The position numbers were made by a program, and so were the translations under genes. From contig CAWFUP010000002.1 in the NCBI GenBank assembly GCA_963819075.1, forward strand, positions 868,001-932,000: a stretch of DNA of 64,000 nt, in the 5' to 3' direction. Every line of letters begins with the position of its first letter. Position 1 is the first letter of the stretch. The DNA is from CAVQBJ01 sp963819075 (GTDB lineage: Bacteria; Actinomycetota; Thermoleophilia; Solirubrobacterales; Solirubrobacteraceae). This document shows positions 26,515-35,103 of this stretch, in pieces. The notes under the pieces were generated by a model. That model was not told the DNA's origin, did not search any database, and saw only the letters and a list, made by a program, of their open reading frames with translations.

Positions 26515-27761
26515 CGGTCGATCCCGCCGAGCACGGGGTCGAGCATCGCCAGCGTGGCGATCATGTCGGCGATGTAGCCGTCCCGGGCCATCGGGGCGAA
26601 GGCCTGGAGGTTGACGAAGCTCGGATCGCGCATGTGCACGCGCGCGGGCTTGGAGGAGCCGTCGGAGCGCACGAAGCAGCCGAGCTCGCCGCGCGGGGAC
26701 TCGATCGGGTAGTAGACCTCGCCCGGCGGGACGCGGAACCCCTCGGTGACGAGCTTGAAGTGATGGATGAGCGCCTCCATCGAGGTCGCGAGCTCGTGGC
26801 GCGGCGGGAGCGCGACCTTGCGGTCCTCGGTGATCGTCGGTCCCTCCGGCAGTCCCTGCAGGGCCTGGTCGATGATCTTCACCGACTCGTAGATCTCCGC
26901 CAGGCGGACCGCGTAGCGGTCGTAGTTGTCGCCCGACGTGCCGACCGGGATCTTGAAGTCGAAGTGGTCATAGGAGCAGTACGGCGCGGCCTTGCGCAGG
27001 TCCCAGGGGACGCCGGCCGCGCGCAGCAGCGGGCCGGTGACGCCGTAGGACAGCAGCGTCTGCGCGTCGAGCGTCCCGGTGTCGCGCAGGCGCTGCACGA
27101 CGATCTCGTTCTTGTTGAGCATGTCGCCGTACTGGTCGGTGCGGACCGGCATGTCCTTCACGAACTCCCGCAGCTTCTCGGCGAAGCCCGTCGGGATGTC
27201 CTCGAAGACGCCACCGACCTGGAAGTAGCGCGTGTGCATGCGCTGCCCGGTCGAGTACTCGAACAGGTCGAGGATCTTCTCGCGCTCGCGAAAGCAGAAC
27301 CAGAACATCGAGATCGCGCCGAGGTCGAGCGCGCTCGTTCCCAGCCACACGAGGTGGGACATGATCCGGTTGAGCTCGAGGTGGATGACGCGCAGGTACT
27401 GCGCGCGCGGGGGCACCTCGACTCCGAGCAGCGTCTCGGTCGCGCCGATGAAGGCGAGCGCGTTGAAGAAGTAGGCGAGGTAGTCCATCCGCTCGACGAC
27501 GGGGATGACCTTCCAGTAGGACTTCTGCTCGGCCGTCTTCTCGATGCCGGTGTGGACGTAGCCGATGATCGGCTTGATGTCGAGGACGACCTCGCCCTCG
27601 AGCGTCACCAGCAACCGCAGGACTCCGTGCGTGGCCGGGTGATGCGGGCCGAAGTTGAGCGTCAGCAGCTCGCTGTGACGATCGGCGCCCTCCGCCGGCA
27701 TCTCGCTGAGGGTGATGCTCTCCTCCTGGCGACGGTAGTCCGATAGCCCGGTGTCGCTCAC
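26511..27761 (-). CDS. nuoD: NADH-quinone oxidoreductase subunit D
   Basis: 416 residues, the quinone-site 49-kDa subunit. The conserved LNFGPHHPATHGVLRL motif bears the quinone-binding histidine region, and the C-terminal DPVLGGIDR is the family ending. GTG start at 27761 overlaps the nuoC stop by four bases. The preceding 25-residue lead before NFGPHHP is normal for actinobacteria. Confidence 0.97.
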   Translation of the reverse strand: MSDTGLSDYRRQEESITLSEMPAEGADRHSELLTLNFGPHHPATHGVLRLLVTLEGEVVLDIKPIIGYVHTGIEKTAEQKSYWKVIPVVERMDYLAYFFNALAFIGATETLLGVEVPPRAQYLRVIHLELNRIMSHLVWLGTSALDLGAISMFWFCFREREKILDLFEYSTGQRMHTRYFQVGGVFEDIPTGFAEKLREFVKDMPVRTDQYGDMLNKNEIVVQRLRDTGTLDAQTLLSYGVTGPLLRAAGVPWDLRKAAPYCSYDHFDFKIPVGTSGDNYDRYAVRLAEIYESVKIIDQALQGLPEGPTITEDRKVALPPRHELATSMEALIHHFKLVTEGFRVPPGEVYYPIESPRGELGCFVRSDGSSKPARVHMRDPSFVNLQAFAPMARDGYIADMIATLAMLDPVLGGIDR

Positions 27762-28285
27762 GCGCCCGCCCCTTCGAAGCGCTTCTCGTTGTAGGTGAAG
27801 ATCACCGGCTCGCCGCCGACCGGGAAGTCGCGGCGCTGCGGGTGACCCTCGTAGTCCTCGGGCATGAGGATGCGCCGCAGGTCGGGATGCCCCCGGAAGA
27901 TGACCCCGAACATGTCGTAGACCTCGCGCTCCTGGTGGTTGGCGGTCGGCCAGCCGGGGCCGTCCTCGCCGTCGTGGGTGACGGAGTCGACCTCGGGGGC
28001 GCCGAGCGGCACGCGCAGCGTCACCGAGACGCGGTCCACCGTGTGCATGTTCAGCAGCTCGTAGTGGACGCCCAGTCGTGGCTCGTCGGGGTAGTAGTCC
28101 ACGCCATGTACTGAGCAGAGGAAGGCATACCCACGCCCGCGCAGCGCGCCGAGCACCGTGCGGATCGACCCGGGGGAGACTCGTAGCTCCCCCTTTTCCC
28201 GGAAGAAGTTCGTCTCGAGGATGCCGTCCGGCGCCACCTCGCGCAGCTCCTGCGCGAGCAATTCGAGCCCGGTCGCGTCAGGCAC
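27758..28285 (-). CDS. nuoC: NADH-quinone oxidoreductase subunit C
   Basis: 175 residues, the 30-kDa subunit that scaffolds NuoD and NuoB. The signature EREVYDMFGVIFRGHPDLRR and the following LMPEDYEGHPQRRDFP are intact. GTG start at 28285 overlaps nuoB by eight bases. Confidence 0.97.
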   Translation of the reverse strand: MPDATGLELLAQELREVAPDGILETNFFREKGELRVSPGSIRTVLGALRGRGYAFLCSVHGVDYYPDEPRLGVHYELLNMHTVDRVSVTLRVPLGAPEVDSVTHDGEDGPGWPTANHQEREVYDMFGVIFRGHPDLRRILMPEDYEGHPQRRDFPVGGEPVIFTYNEKRFEGAGA

Positions 28286-28973
28286 CGCTGTCCTCTCGCG
28301 GGCCGACCGGTGCGGCGGTGGCGATCCCGTCGGGGATGACCTCCTCGGTGCCGACCGCGCCGTAGCGCTCGCGCCAGCCCAGCTTCGGGTCCTCGTGGAC
28401 CATGTCGCGGAGCTTGAGGATCCCGTGCATGAGCGCCTCCGGCCGCGGCGGGCAGCCCGGGACGTGCACGTCGACGGGCATGAACTTGTCGCTCGGGACG
28501 AGCGCGTAGTTGTTGAAGACGCCCATCGACGAGCAGCAGGCGCCCATCGATATCGCCCACTTGGGCTCGAGCATCTGGTCGTAGATGCGCCGCACGACCG
28601 GCGCCATCTTTATCGAGACCCGCCCGGAGAGGATGAGTAGGTCGGCCTGGCGCGGCGAGGCGCGGAACGCCTCGAAGCCGAAGCGTGCGATGTCCACGCG
28701 TGAGGCGACGACCGACATCATCTCGATCGCGCAGCAGGCGAGGCCGAACGTGCAGGGGTAGAGCGAGTTGCCGCGGGCCCAGGCCACCGCCCGGTCGAGT
28801 GTCGTCGTCAGCACGCGCTCCTGCACGTGACGCTCGAGGTCCTCGTCGGTGAGGTTGTCGCGCTCGGCCGGGATGTTCGGGCCCTCGATCTCGCTGCCGC
28901 GCAGCAGCTGGTGCGAATTGAGCGCTCGCACGCGCATCGTGCGAGGGTCGACGGGCTCGCGCCTCATCTCCAT
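28278..28973 (-). CDS. nuoB: NADH-quinone oxidoreductase subunit B (cluster N2)
   Basis: 231 residues. The N2 4Fe-4S ligands are the tandem Cys80-Cys81 (FGLACCAIEM), a Cys in MGACCSSMG (about 146) and Cys174 in VPGCPPRPEAL. N2 passes electrons to quinone. Two ATGs are possible: 28973, preceded by GAGGTG at a good distance, and 28967, which overlaps the nuoA stop by four bases. I prefer 28973 for its ribosome site. The N-terminus is about 30 residues longer than in E. coli. Confidence 0.94.
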   Translation of the reverse strand: MEMRREPVDPRTMRVRALNSHQLLRGSEIEGPNIPAERDNLTDEDLERHVQERVLTTTLDRAVAWARGNSLYPCTFGLACCAIEMMSVVASRVDIARFGFEAFRASPRQADLLILSGRVSIKMAPVVRRIYDQMLEPKWAISMGACCSSMGVFNNYALVPSDKFMPVDVHVPGCPPRPEALMHGILKLRDMVHEDPKLGWRERYGAVGTEEVIPDGIATAAPVGPREDSGA

Positions 28974-29320
28974 TGCAGGGCACCTCGCCTCCACACGTAC
29001 AGGAAGGCGATGAACAGCAACACGATGAAGACGATCGTCTCGCCGAGCGCGAACGGGCCGTAGGCGCGTAGCTGGATGGCGATCGGGAACAGGAACAGGA
29101 CCTCGATGTCGAACAGCAGGAAGAGCATCGCGACGAGGTAGAAGCTGATGCCGAAGCGCAGCCCGCGCCTGATATCCGACGGCAGCCCGGACTCGTAGGG
29201 GTCGCGCTTGTGCGCTACGGAACGCTTGACGCCGAAGGCCGTGTTGAGCACGGCGAAGAGGCTGCCGACCGCGGCGCCGAGGAGCAGGAACACGATCGCG
29301 GGGAGATAACTGCGGAGCAC
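28964..29320 (-). CDS. nuoA: NADH-quinone oxidoreductase subunit A
   Basis: 118 residues with three membrane helices. The family signature YESGLPSDIRRGLRFGISFY and the FDIEVLFLFP helix with conserved acidic residues are present. GTG start at 29320. It is the first gene of the 15.3-kb nuo operon; a candidate promoter lies directly upstream. Confidence 0.95.
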   Translation of the reverse strand: MLRSYLPAIVFLLLGAAVGSLFAVLNTAFGVKRSVAHKRDPYESGLPSDIRRGLRFGISFYLVAMLFLLFDIEVLFLFPIAIQLRAYGPFALGETIVFIVLLFIAFLYVWRRGALQWR

Positions 29321-29331
29321 CGCGTCGGTTT

Positions 29332-29361
29332 ATATCACCGTGCTCGCTCGGCTTGTGCCAA
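29332..29361 (-). promoter_or_regulatory. Candidate promoter of the nuo operon
   Basis: On the minus strand TTGGCA (29361-29356) and TGATAT (29337-29332) are separated by 18 bases, placing a start site about 5-7 bases before the nuoA GTG, so the transcript may be almost leaderless. The hexamers overlap an AT-rich patch (GATATAAA) that stands out in this GC-rich DNA. A short inverted pair TGCCA/TGGCA (29356-29360 and 29374-29378) surrounds the region between nuoA and the divergent gene. Confidence 0.4.
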
Positions 29362-29403
29362 CCTGTTACATAGTGGCAATTCGCTCGAAATGACGCCGAT
29401 CCA

Positions 29404-29862
29404 GTGAACACCAATCAAGCGGTGGTCGACCTCGCCTACGCGGTGGCGGTCCTCAACGCGCTGCCCGCGCTGGTCGGGGGATGGCGCTGGCATCGGGGTG
29501 AGCCGAGCCGGGCCTTCTGGGTGCTGCTGCGCGTCGGGCAGGTGGCGGCGCTCGCGCTCGCGGTGACAGTCGGTGTCCTGGCCCTCGCCGGGCACGTCGC
29601 GTCGAATGGCCTCTTCTACCTGTACGCGGTGCTGCCGGTGGCGATCGGCTTCGTCGCCGAGCAGCTGCGGATCACGTCGGCGCAGACGATCCTCGACCAG
29701 CGCGGCCTGCCCGACGCGCAGGCCGTCGGCGCGCTGCCCGAGGCCGAGCAGCGCCATATCGTCACCGAGATCATGCGCCGCGAGATGGGCATCATGGCGC
29801 TGTCGGCGCTCGTGGTGGTGATCCTGGCGGCGCGGGCAGCGGTCACCGCGCACGGGCTGTAG
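29404..29862 (+). CDS. Four-helix membrane protein, unknown function
   Basis: 152 residues, GTG start at 29404. Hydrophobic segments lie at about residues 8-25, 42-62, 68-86 and 130-148, with a charged loop (LPEAEQRHIVTEIMRREMG) before the last one. No family is recognised. It is divergent from nuoA, 83 bases apart, so the two may share regulation and it may be linked to respiration. Confidence 0.7.
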   Translation: MNTNQAVVDLAYAVAVLNALPALVGGWRWHRGEPSRAFWVLLRVGQVAALALAVTVGVLALAGHVASNGLFYLYAVLPVAIGFVAEQLRITSAQTILDQRGLPDAQAVGALPEAEQRHIVTEIMRREMGIMALSALVVVILAARAAVTAHGL

Positions 29863-29880
29863 CCGCCGCGTTGGCCGCGT

Positions 29881-30396
29881 TCAGTTCGGCAGGCGCGCCT
29901 CGGCCCGCTGCTCGCTGGTGAACGTGCCGTAGTTGCCCTGGTACCACACGAGTGGGTCGCCGTCGGCGCGGTGATGCAGGTGAGCGACCGCCCCAATGCC
30001 GATCGTGTGATCGCCGGCGGCGTGCTCCTCTCGCAGGTCGCAGACGAGCCAGGCGAGCGCGCCATCGAGGATCGGCGCACCGTGCTCGAGGCGATAGGCG
30101 ACGCCGTCGAACTTCTCGCGCTCGGGGCGCTTGGAGGCGAACAGGCCGGACAGCGCGTGCTGCTCGTGGTCGAGCACGTTCACCGCGAAGCGGCCCGACG
30201 AGCGGATGATCGGCAGCGTGCGCGCCGCGTTATCGAAGCAGACGAGCAGCAGGAGCGGATCGAGCGACAGCGAGCAGAGCGCGTTCGCGGTCAGGCCGCC
30301 GGGGCCGTCCGGGCCGTGCGCGGTGACGACGGCGACGCCGGTGGCGAAGTGCCCGACGACCCGACGGTAGTCGCGCTGCTCCTCGGTCGTCGCCAT
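29881..30396 (-). CDS. Flavin reductase-like (FMN-binding) protein
   Basis: 171 residues. The fold is shown by the YRRVVGHFATGVAVVTAHG start, GGLTANALCSLSLDPLLLLVCF (FMN-phosphate region) and the closing LVWYQGNYGTF, all typical of the HpaC/DIM6/NTAB short-chain flavin reductase family. Such proteins reduce FMN or FAD with NAD(P)H for partner monooxygenases; no monooxygenase gene is next to it here, so the partner is unknown. ATG at 30396. It converges with the preceding membrane gene, leaving 18 bases. Confidence 0.88.
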   Translation of the reverse strand: MATTEEQRDYRRVVGHFATGVAVVTAHGPDGPGGLTANALCSLSLDPLLLLVCFDNAARTLPIIRSSGRFAVNVLDHEQHALSGLFASKRPEREKFDGVAYRLEHGAPILDGALAWLVCDLREEHAAGDHTIGIGAVAHLHHRADGDPLVWYQGNYGTFTSEQRAEARLPN

Positions 30397-30558
30397 GGCT
30401 GCTTGTTAGCAGACGCGGGTGCGCGTGACGAAACGACATCCCGGCGCCGATCGTGGTTGCCGCCAAGCAGAGAGGCCGCGGTGTCGTGTGCGGCCCTCAA
30501 TTCGATCGGCGCCGGGGTCACGCTCGTATTCGTCGTCGGCGCGCGCGCTCCTGCGCGA

Positions 30559-30960
30559 TCAATGCGAGCGGACCACAAGCGTGGACATCATCCCGAGGTT
30601 GCTCTGGTTCGAGAGGGTCGAGGCGAACGTGTACGTCCCCGGGGTGAGCGTGACCTTCACCGGGCCGCCGATCGCGCCGGGCAGGATCGTCGGGATCGAC
30701 ACGATGATGGCGCCGTTGCGCTCGAGGACGAGATTGTGCGCGATCACCCCGTTGTTGCTGACGACGATCTTCAGCCGGCCCTGAGGAACGCTCGTCCGCC
30801 GGGGCAGGATCCGGAACTCGTCCTCACGCAGGCGCAGCTCGTGACGGGTGATCACGGTGGTCGTCGTCGACGCGCAGCCGCCGAGCAGGAGCCCGGCGAG
30901 GACCGAGAGAAGGGCGCACGAACGCGCCGCGGCGGCACGGGCTGACATGGCCGGCGGCAT
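30559..30960 (-). CDS. Cupredoxin-like lipoprotein lacking most copper ligands
   Basis: 133 residues. A signal peptide ends in a lipobox LLGGC (about residue 28). The remaining 100 residues follow a cupredoxin-like beta pattern: QGRLKIVVSNNGVIAHNLVL, then a final PGTYTFASTLSNQSNLGM segment. In true copper proteins of this type the last loop is Cys-x-x-x-x-His-x-x-x-x-Met; here the Cys and His positions are Ala/Ser and Gln, leaving only the first His and the Met, so type-1 copper binding is doubtful. The gene is divergent from a cytochrome c gene with only 23 bases between the two starts. Confidence 0.75.
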   Translation of the reverse strand: MPPAMSARAAAARSCALLSVLAGLLLGGCASTTTTVITRHELRLREDEFRILPRRTSVPQGRLKIVVSNNGVIAHNLVLERNGAIIVSIPTILPGAIGGPVKVTLTPGTYTFASTLSNQSNLGMMSTLVVRSH

Positions 30961-30967
30961 TGTTCCG

Positions 30968-30973
30968 TAATAT
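30968..30973 (+). promoter_or_regulatory. -10-like TAATAT of the cytochrome c gene
   Basis: TAATAT ends ten bases before the ATG at 30984, which would give a leaderless transcript. A CTGACA hexamer occurs at 30942-30947 but with a long spacer. It overlaps the start region of the divergent cupredoxin-like gene. Confidence 0.35.
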
Positions 30974-30983
30974 CTCGGCCCGC

Positions 30984-31442
30984 ATGACGGCCCGCAGAAA
31001 ACTCGTCGCCGCAGCGACCCTCGTGTTCGGATCGATCACGGCCTTCTCGGCCTGCGGCACGCAGGGCATTCAGGTGGCCCAGACGAGCCCCTATTACAGC
31101 GGGGCGGTCATCTTCCGAGACCACTGCTCGGGCTGCCACACCCTGTCGGTGGTCGGCGCCTCCGGTTCGGCGACGAGCATCTCCAGCCGCCTGAAGACGA
31201 ACGGGCCGAACTTCAATCAGCGCAAGGAGCAGTACAACCAGGTGATCTACGCGATCCAGAACGGCGGCTTCTCCGGCGCGATCATGCCCGAGAACATCGT
31301 CGTCGGGAGCCAGGCCCAGCAGGTGGCGGCGTTCCTCACCCGGTACTCGGGGCTGCAGGCCAAGAAGCAGCCGACGGTGACGATCGCCCCGCTCGGCGCC
31401 ACCGGCTCGAGCGGCGCATCGGGCGCGGCAGCCGCCTACTAG
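30984..31442 (+). CDS. Monohaem cytochrome c, membrane-anchored
   Basis: 152 residues. A hydrophobic N-terminus ends in FSAC, a possible lipobox, followed by the haem site CSGCH (about residue 50) within IFRDHCSGCHTLSVVG and a likely axial methionine in GAIMPENIV. The C-terminus is a Gly/Ser/Ala tail. It belongs to the small class I cytochromes that carry electrons at the outer face of the membrane. A TTG at 30960 would extend it by eight codons, but the ATG at 30984 fits the signal peptide better. Divergent from the cupredoxin-like gene and near the nuo operon. Confidence 0.88.
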   Translation: MTARRKLVAAATLVFGSITAFSACGTQGIQVAQTSPYYSGAVIFRDHCSGCHTLSVVGASGSATSISSRLKTNGPNFNQRKEQYNQVIYAIQNGGFSGAIMPENIVVGSQAQQVAAFLTRYSGLQAKKQPTVTIAPLGATGSSGASGAAAAY

Positions 31443-31492
31443 GCGACGCGGGGCTCGGGTGAGCCGGGAGTGAGCCGAGCCAAGCAGCTGCC

Positions 31493-32743
31493 GTGATCGA
31501 TCTCAAGCTCATCCGTCGCGACCCGGAGGGCGTGCGGGCCGCCCTGGCCCGGCGCGGGGCGACCGACGGCCTCGACGAGGTGATCGAGCTCGACCGCCGT
31601 GCGCTCGAGCTGCGCCCGCGCCTGGAGGAACTGCAGGCCCAGCGCAACCGCGCGGCCGAGGCGATCGCGCAGGCCAAGCGCGCCGGCGAGGATGCCGCCG
31701 CGGCGATCGCCGAGCAGCGCGAGCTCGCGGCGGCGCAGAAGGATCTCGAGGCGCAGGTCGGCGGCCTGGAGGAACAGCGCCTCGCCGCGCTGATGGCCCT
31801 GCCGAACCTGCCCTCACCCGACGCCGTCGCCGAGGACAGCGTCATCCGCGAGGTCGGGGAGGCGGTCAGTCCGGTGGCCAACCCGCGCGACCACCTCGCG
31901 CTCGCCGGCCCGCTCATCGACATGGAGGCGGCGGCGAAGCTGTCGGGCTCGCGCTTCGCGTATCTGAAGGGCGACCTCGTCATGCTCGAGCTCGCGCTCG
32001 TGCGCTGGGCGCTGGAGAAGCTCCGCGGCCATGGCTTCGAACCGGTCGTGCCACCGGTGCTCGTGCGCGAGCGCGCCCTCTACGGCACCGGCATGTTGCC
32101 GGACACCGAGGAGCAGATCTACCGCCTGCCCGACGATGACCTGTACCTCGCCGGCACCTCCGAGGTGGCGCTCGCCTCGCTGCACGACGGCGAGATCGTC
32201 GATGCCGAGCGGCTGCCGCTGCGCTACGCCGGGTTCTCGCCCTGCTTCCGACGCGAGGCGGGCGCGGCCGGGCGCGACACGCGAGGCATGTTCCGCGTGC
32301 ACCAGTTCGACAAGGTGGAGATGTTCAGCTTTGTCGAGCCCGACGCTTCGACGGCCGAGCACGAGCGCATCCTCTCGATCGAGGAGGAGATCCTCTCTGA
32401 GCTGGCGATCCCCTACCGCGTCGTGAACATCGCCGTGAACGAGCTCGGCAACTCGGCCGCGATCAAGTTCGACTGCGAGGCGTGGCTGCCGGGGCAGGGC
32501 CGCTACCGCGAGCTCACGTCGTGTTCGAACACGACCGACTACCAGGCGCGCAACCTCGATATCCGCCTGCGTCGCGACAAGCGCGTGGAGACGCTGCACA
32601 CGCTCAACGGAACCGCGGTCGCGGTCGGACGCACGATCATCGCGCTGCTCGAGAACGGTCAGCGCGAGGACGGCTCGGTACAGCTGCCCGCGGTGCTCGA
32701 GGCGTACGGCGCGCCGGCGCGGCTGCGCGCGCCCGCAAACTGA
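31493..32743 (+). CDS. serS: Serine-tRNA ligase
   Basis: 416 residues. The N-terminal coiled-coil arm spans about residues 25-105 (Ala/Glu/Gln-rich), followed by the class II core with motif 2 CFRREAGAAGRDTRGMFRVH and motif 3 LNGTAVAVGRTIIALLENGQ. It charges tRNA-Ser; two tRNA-Ser genes lie 10 kb downstream in this window. GTG start at 31493; no strong ribosome site is seen. Confidence 0.97.
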   Translation: MIDLKLIRRDPEGVRAALARRGATDGLDEVIELDRRALELRPRLEELQAQRNRAAEAIAQAKRAGEDAAAAIAEQRELAAAQKDLEAQVGGLEEQRLAALMALPNLPSPDAVAEDSVIREVGEAVSPVANPRDHLALAGPLIDMEAAAKLSGSRFAYLKGDLVMLELALVRWALEKLRGHGFEPVVPPVLVRERALYGTGMLPDTEEQIYRLPDDDLYLAGTSEVALASLHDGEIVDAERLPLRYAGFSPCFRREAGAAGRDTRGMFRVHQFDKVEMFSFVEPDASTAEHERILSIEEEILSELAIPYRVVNIAVNELGNSAAIKFDCEAWLPGQGRYRELTSCSNTTDYQARNLDIRLRRDKRVETLHTLNGTAVAVGRTIIALLENGQREDGSVQLPAVLEAYGAPARLRAPAN

Positions 32744-32835
32744 GTCGGCGCAGCCGCCGGCCCACCGCGGGTTATCGGGGTGCTCGCCGCTCATCAACAC
32801 GCGCCATCCCTTTACATGTATTCTCTGCCGAGCGA

Positions 32836-34530
32836 ATGCGCAGGGGGGTTTCACCACGGATGGTGCCAGGGAGGAGCGCGCCCGCGCTGGTCGCCGTCCT
32901 ACTCGCAGCGCTGCTGTGCCTGGCCTTCGGCGTCTCGCAGGCCCGCGCACAGGCCACGCCGCAGGTCGTCGGGGGCGCGCCCACGGCGATCACTGCGACG
33001 CCGTTCGCCGTCGCGGTGTATGGCGCGGCGACCGATCCCTATGACGGGCTCGTGTGCGGCGGGGTGATCGTCGACGCGACGCACGTCATCACCGCGGCGC
33101 ACTGCCTGTTCGACATCCTCTCCGTCGACCCACCGAGCACGTTGGCCGTGCTGGCCGGCTCGAGCGCGCTGCCGTTCGTCACGGGGAGCGCCGCGCTGCC
33201 GTCTGGGGCGGTCATCGACCCCGTCGCTCAGAGCTCCTTCGATCCCACCTGGGACCCGAACACCGGTGAAGACGACGTCGGGCTGCTGACGCTGCAGAAC
33301 CCGCTCTGGAATGGCCCGACTCCCCCCGCGCTCGACGGGGCGAGCACGATTGCGCCGATCCCCTACGGCACAGCCGCGGACGAGTCAGCCGGCCAGGCCG
33401 TCACGGTGAGTGGCTGGGGATACGCCGCACAGGTTCCGCCGAACGGGGTCGAGACCGGGAACGATCCGCAGCAGCTGCAGTCGGGGGCGCTCGGGCTCAT
33501 CACCGATGCCTCCTGCACGTCCGATCTGATCGGCACCGGGATCCAGCTGTCGCCATCGCAGCTCTGCGCGACTGGCTCGACGACGGCCACCGGCCCCTGC
33601 TACGGCGACAGCGGTGGTCCGCTCTTCGCGCCCGGCGGCTCGCCGCCCGCCGGCGACCGGCTCGTCGGCCTCGTCGACCTTGGCTACGGCTGTGGCGAGG
33701 GCTACCCCAACGTGTTCACCAACATTGCCGACCCGGGCGTGCAGAGGTTCCTGCTCTCGGACCCACCTCAGGCGCCCTACCAGCTCTCTGACATCACGAT
33801 CGACAGCCTCGGCCCGACCGTCACCTGTCACCCCGGCGGCTGGGCCGGGAACCCGACCCTGGCCTATCAGTTCTACGCCGACACGGGCTCTGGCTCGCCG
33901 CCCGACGCGTTGACCCCTCTGCAGTCCTCACCGGTGTACATCGCGCCCTCGGGCGGTGTCGGCCTTCCGATCTATTGCGTTGTCGTGGCGACCAACGCGG
34001 GCGGAGTCGGCGCGGGCTACAGCACGGACAACGTGACGCCGGTGATCAACCAGATCACGACGACGACTGCCAGCTCGAGTGCGTCGACTACGGTGAACAC
34101 CGGCCTGAGCACGACGACGACGGCGAACGGCGGAGCGGGACAGCCGACCACGCAGACGACCACCACGCCGACACCGCCGGGCCACACCAGCATCTTCGCC
34201 CTCCCGAGCCTGCGCGCGCGCAGCGCGGCCTGCGCGCGACATCGCTGCACGGTGGTGGTCGCCGGTGTCGATGCCGGCGGGCCGGGAGTGCTGTCGGTGA
34301 ACGCCTCGCTGCACGAGATCGTGCGCGTGCCCTGCCGCGAGAAGGGCAGGCGGGCGACATGCACGCGCAGCGTGCGCGAGGCCGCATCGGTGCAGCCGCT
34401 CTCCGGCGGGCGCTTCGAGGTCAAGGCCGCCGGCCTGCCGAGGGGTTCCTACACGCTGACACTCGTCGCCGTCGACCGCGACGGACGCCGGCAGGCGCCG
34501 CCGACGACGCTCGCGCTGCACGTCGGCTGA
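32836..34530 (+). CDS. Secreted trypsin-like serine protease with Thr-rich linker and C-terminal domain
   Basis: 564 residues from the ATG at 32836 (a second in-frame ATG at 32860 is also possible). A signal peptide ends near ARAQA (residue 40). The S1 protease domain shows His89 in TAAHC, Asp147 in EDDVGLL and Ser259 in GPCYGDSGGPL, so the triad is complete; VVGG near residue 44 is the activation-type N-terminus. After the protease (about 285) come an Ig-like segment of about 90 residues, a Thr/Ser-rich linker (about residues 395-450) that would be extended and perhaps glycosylated, and a basic C-terminal beta domain with four cysteines (CARHRC and CREKGRRATC). An extracellular function is clear; the substrate is not. 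Confidence 0.88.
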   Translation: MRRGVSPRMVPGRSAPALVAVLLAALLCLAFGVSQARAQATPQVVGGAPTAITATPFAVAVYGAATDPYDGLVCGGVIVDATHVITAAHCLFDILSVDPPSTLAVLAGSSALPFVTGSAALPSGAVIDPVAQSSFDPTWDPNTGEDDVGLLTLQNPLWNGPTPPALDGASTIAPIPYGTAADESAGQAVTVSGWGYAAQVPPNGVETGNDPQQLQSGALGLITDASCTSDLIGTGIQLSPSQLCATGSTTATGPCYGDSGGPLFAPGGSPPAGDRLVGLVDLGYGCGEGYPNVFTNIADPGVQRFLLSDPPQAPYQLSDITIDSLGPTVTCHPGGWAGNPTLAYQFYADTGSGSPPDALTPLQSSPVYIAPSGGVGLPIYCVVVATNAGGVGAGYSTDNVTPVINQITTTTASSSASTTVNTGLSTTTTANGGAGQPTTQTTTTPTPPGHTSIFALPSLRARSAACARHRCTVVVAGVDAGGPGVLSVNASLHEIVRVPCREKGRRATCTRSVREAASVQPLSGGRFEVKAAGLPRGSYTLTLVAVDRDGRRQAPPTTLALHVG

Positions 34531-34543
34531 CGGCGGGCTCCCG

Positions 34544-35080
34544 CTAGGCCGCGCCCGGCGGTGCGGCGCGCCACCGCGAGGCTGTCAGGCGATAGAGCAC
34601 GTGCGGTCGCACGGGGCTGCTCGCCGCCAGCTGGGGGTGCTCGAAGTCCTCGGTCGGGTCGCGGGTCATGCCCAGGCGCTCCATGACTGCCCGCGACCGC
34701 CGGTTGGCGGCCGTCGTGAACGAGACGATCTCGTCGAGCCCGGCGGCGCCGAATCCATACGCGATCGCGACCCGCGCCGCCTCGGTGGCGTAGCCGTGAC
34801 CCCAGGCCCGGCGAGCGAGGCGCCAGCCGACCTCCACCGCCGGGGCGAAGGGCATCTGCTCGGGCACCGCCTGCAGGCCCGTGAAGCCGAGCAGCTCGCC
34901 ACCGTCGGCGAGCTCGAGCGCCCACAGACCGAAGCCCTCCGGCGCGAAGCCGGCCTCGATCCGGTCGATGAGCGCGTCGCTCTGCGCGCACGAGAGCGTC
35001 GCTCCGAGGAATCGCGTCACCTCGGGATCGGCGTTCAGGGCGGCGAACGGCGCGCGATCGTCCTCGCGCCAGCGGCGCAT
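34544..35080 (-). CDS. GNAT-family N-acetyltransferase (RimJ/RimL-like)
   Basis: 178 residues from ATG 35080. The acetyl-CoA loop region is GWRLARRAWGHGYATEAARV, followed by FTTAANRRSRAVMERLGM, which is the diagnostic pair of RimJ/RimL-type N-acetyltransferases. Homology seems to begin a few codons earlier (LRTERII), where only a CTG is available, so the true start may be upstream near 35098. The gene follows the secreted protein gene by 23 bases and is probably cotranscribed with it. Substrate unknown. Confidence 0.85.
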   Translation of the reverse strand: MRRWREDDRAPFAALNADPEVTRFLGATLSCAQSDALIDRIEAGFAPEGFGLWALELADGGELLGFTGLQAVPEQMPFAPAVEVGWRLARRAWGHGYATEAARVAIAYGFGAAGLDEIVSFTTAANRRSRAVMERLGMTRDPTEDFEHPQLAASSPVRPHVLYRLTASRWRAAPPGAA

Positions 35081-35103
35081 GATGATCCGTTCGGTACGCA
35101 GCG

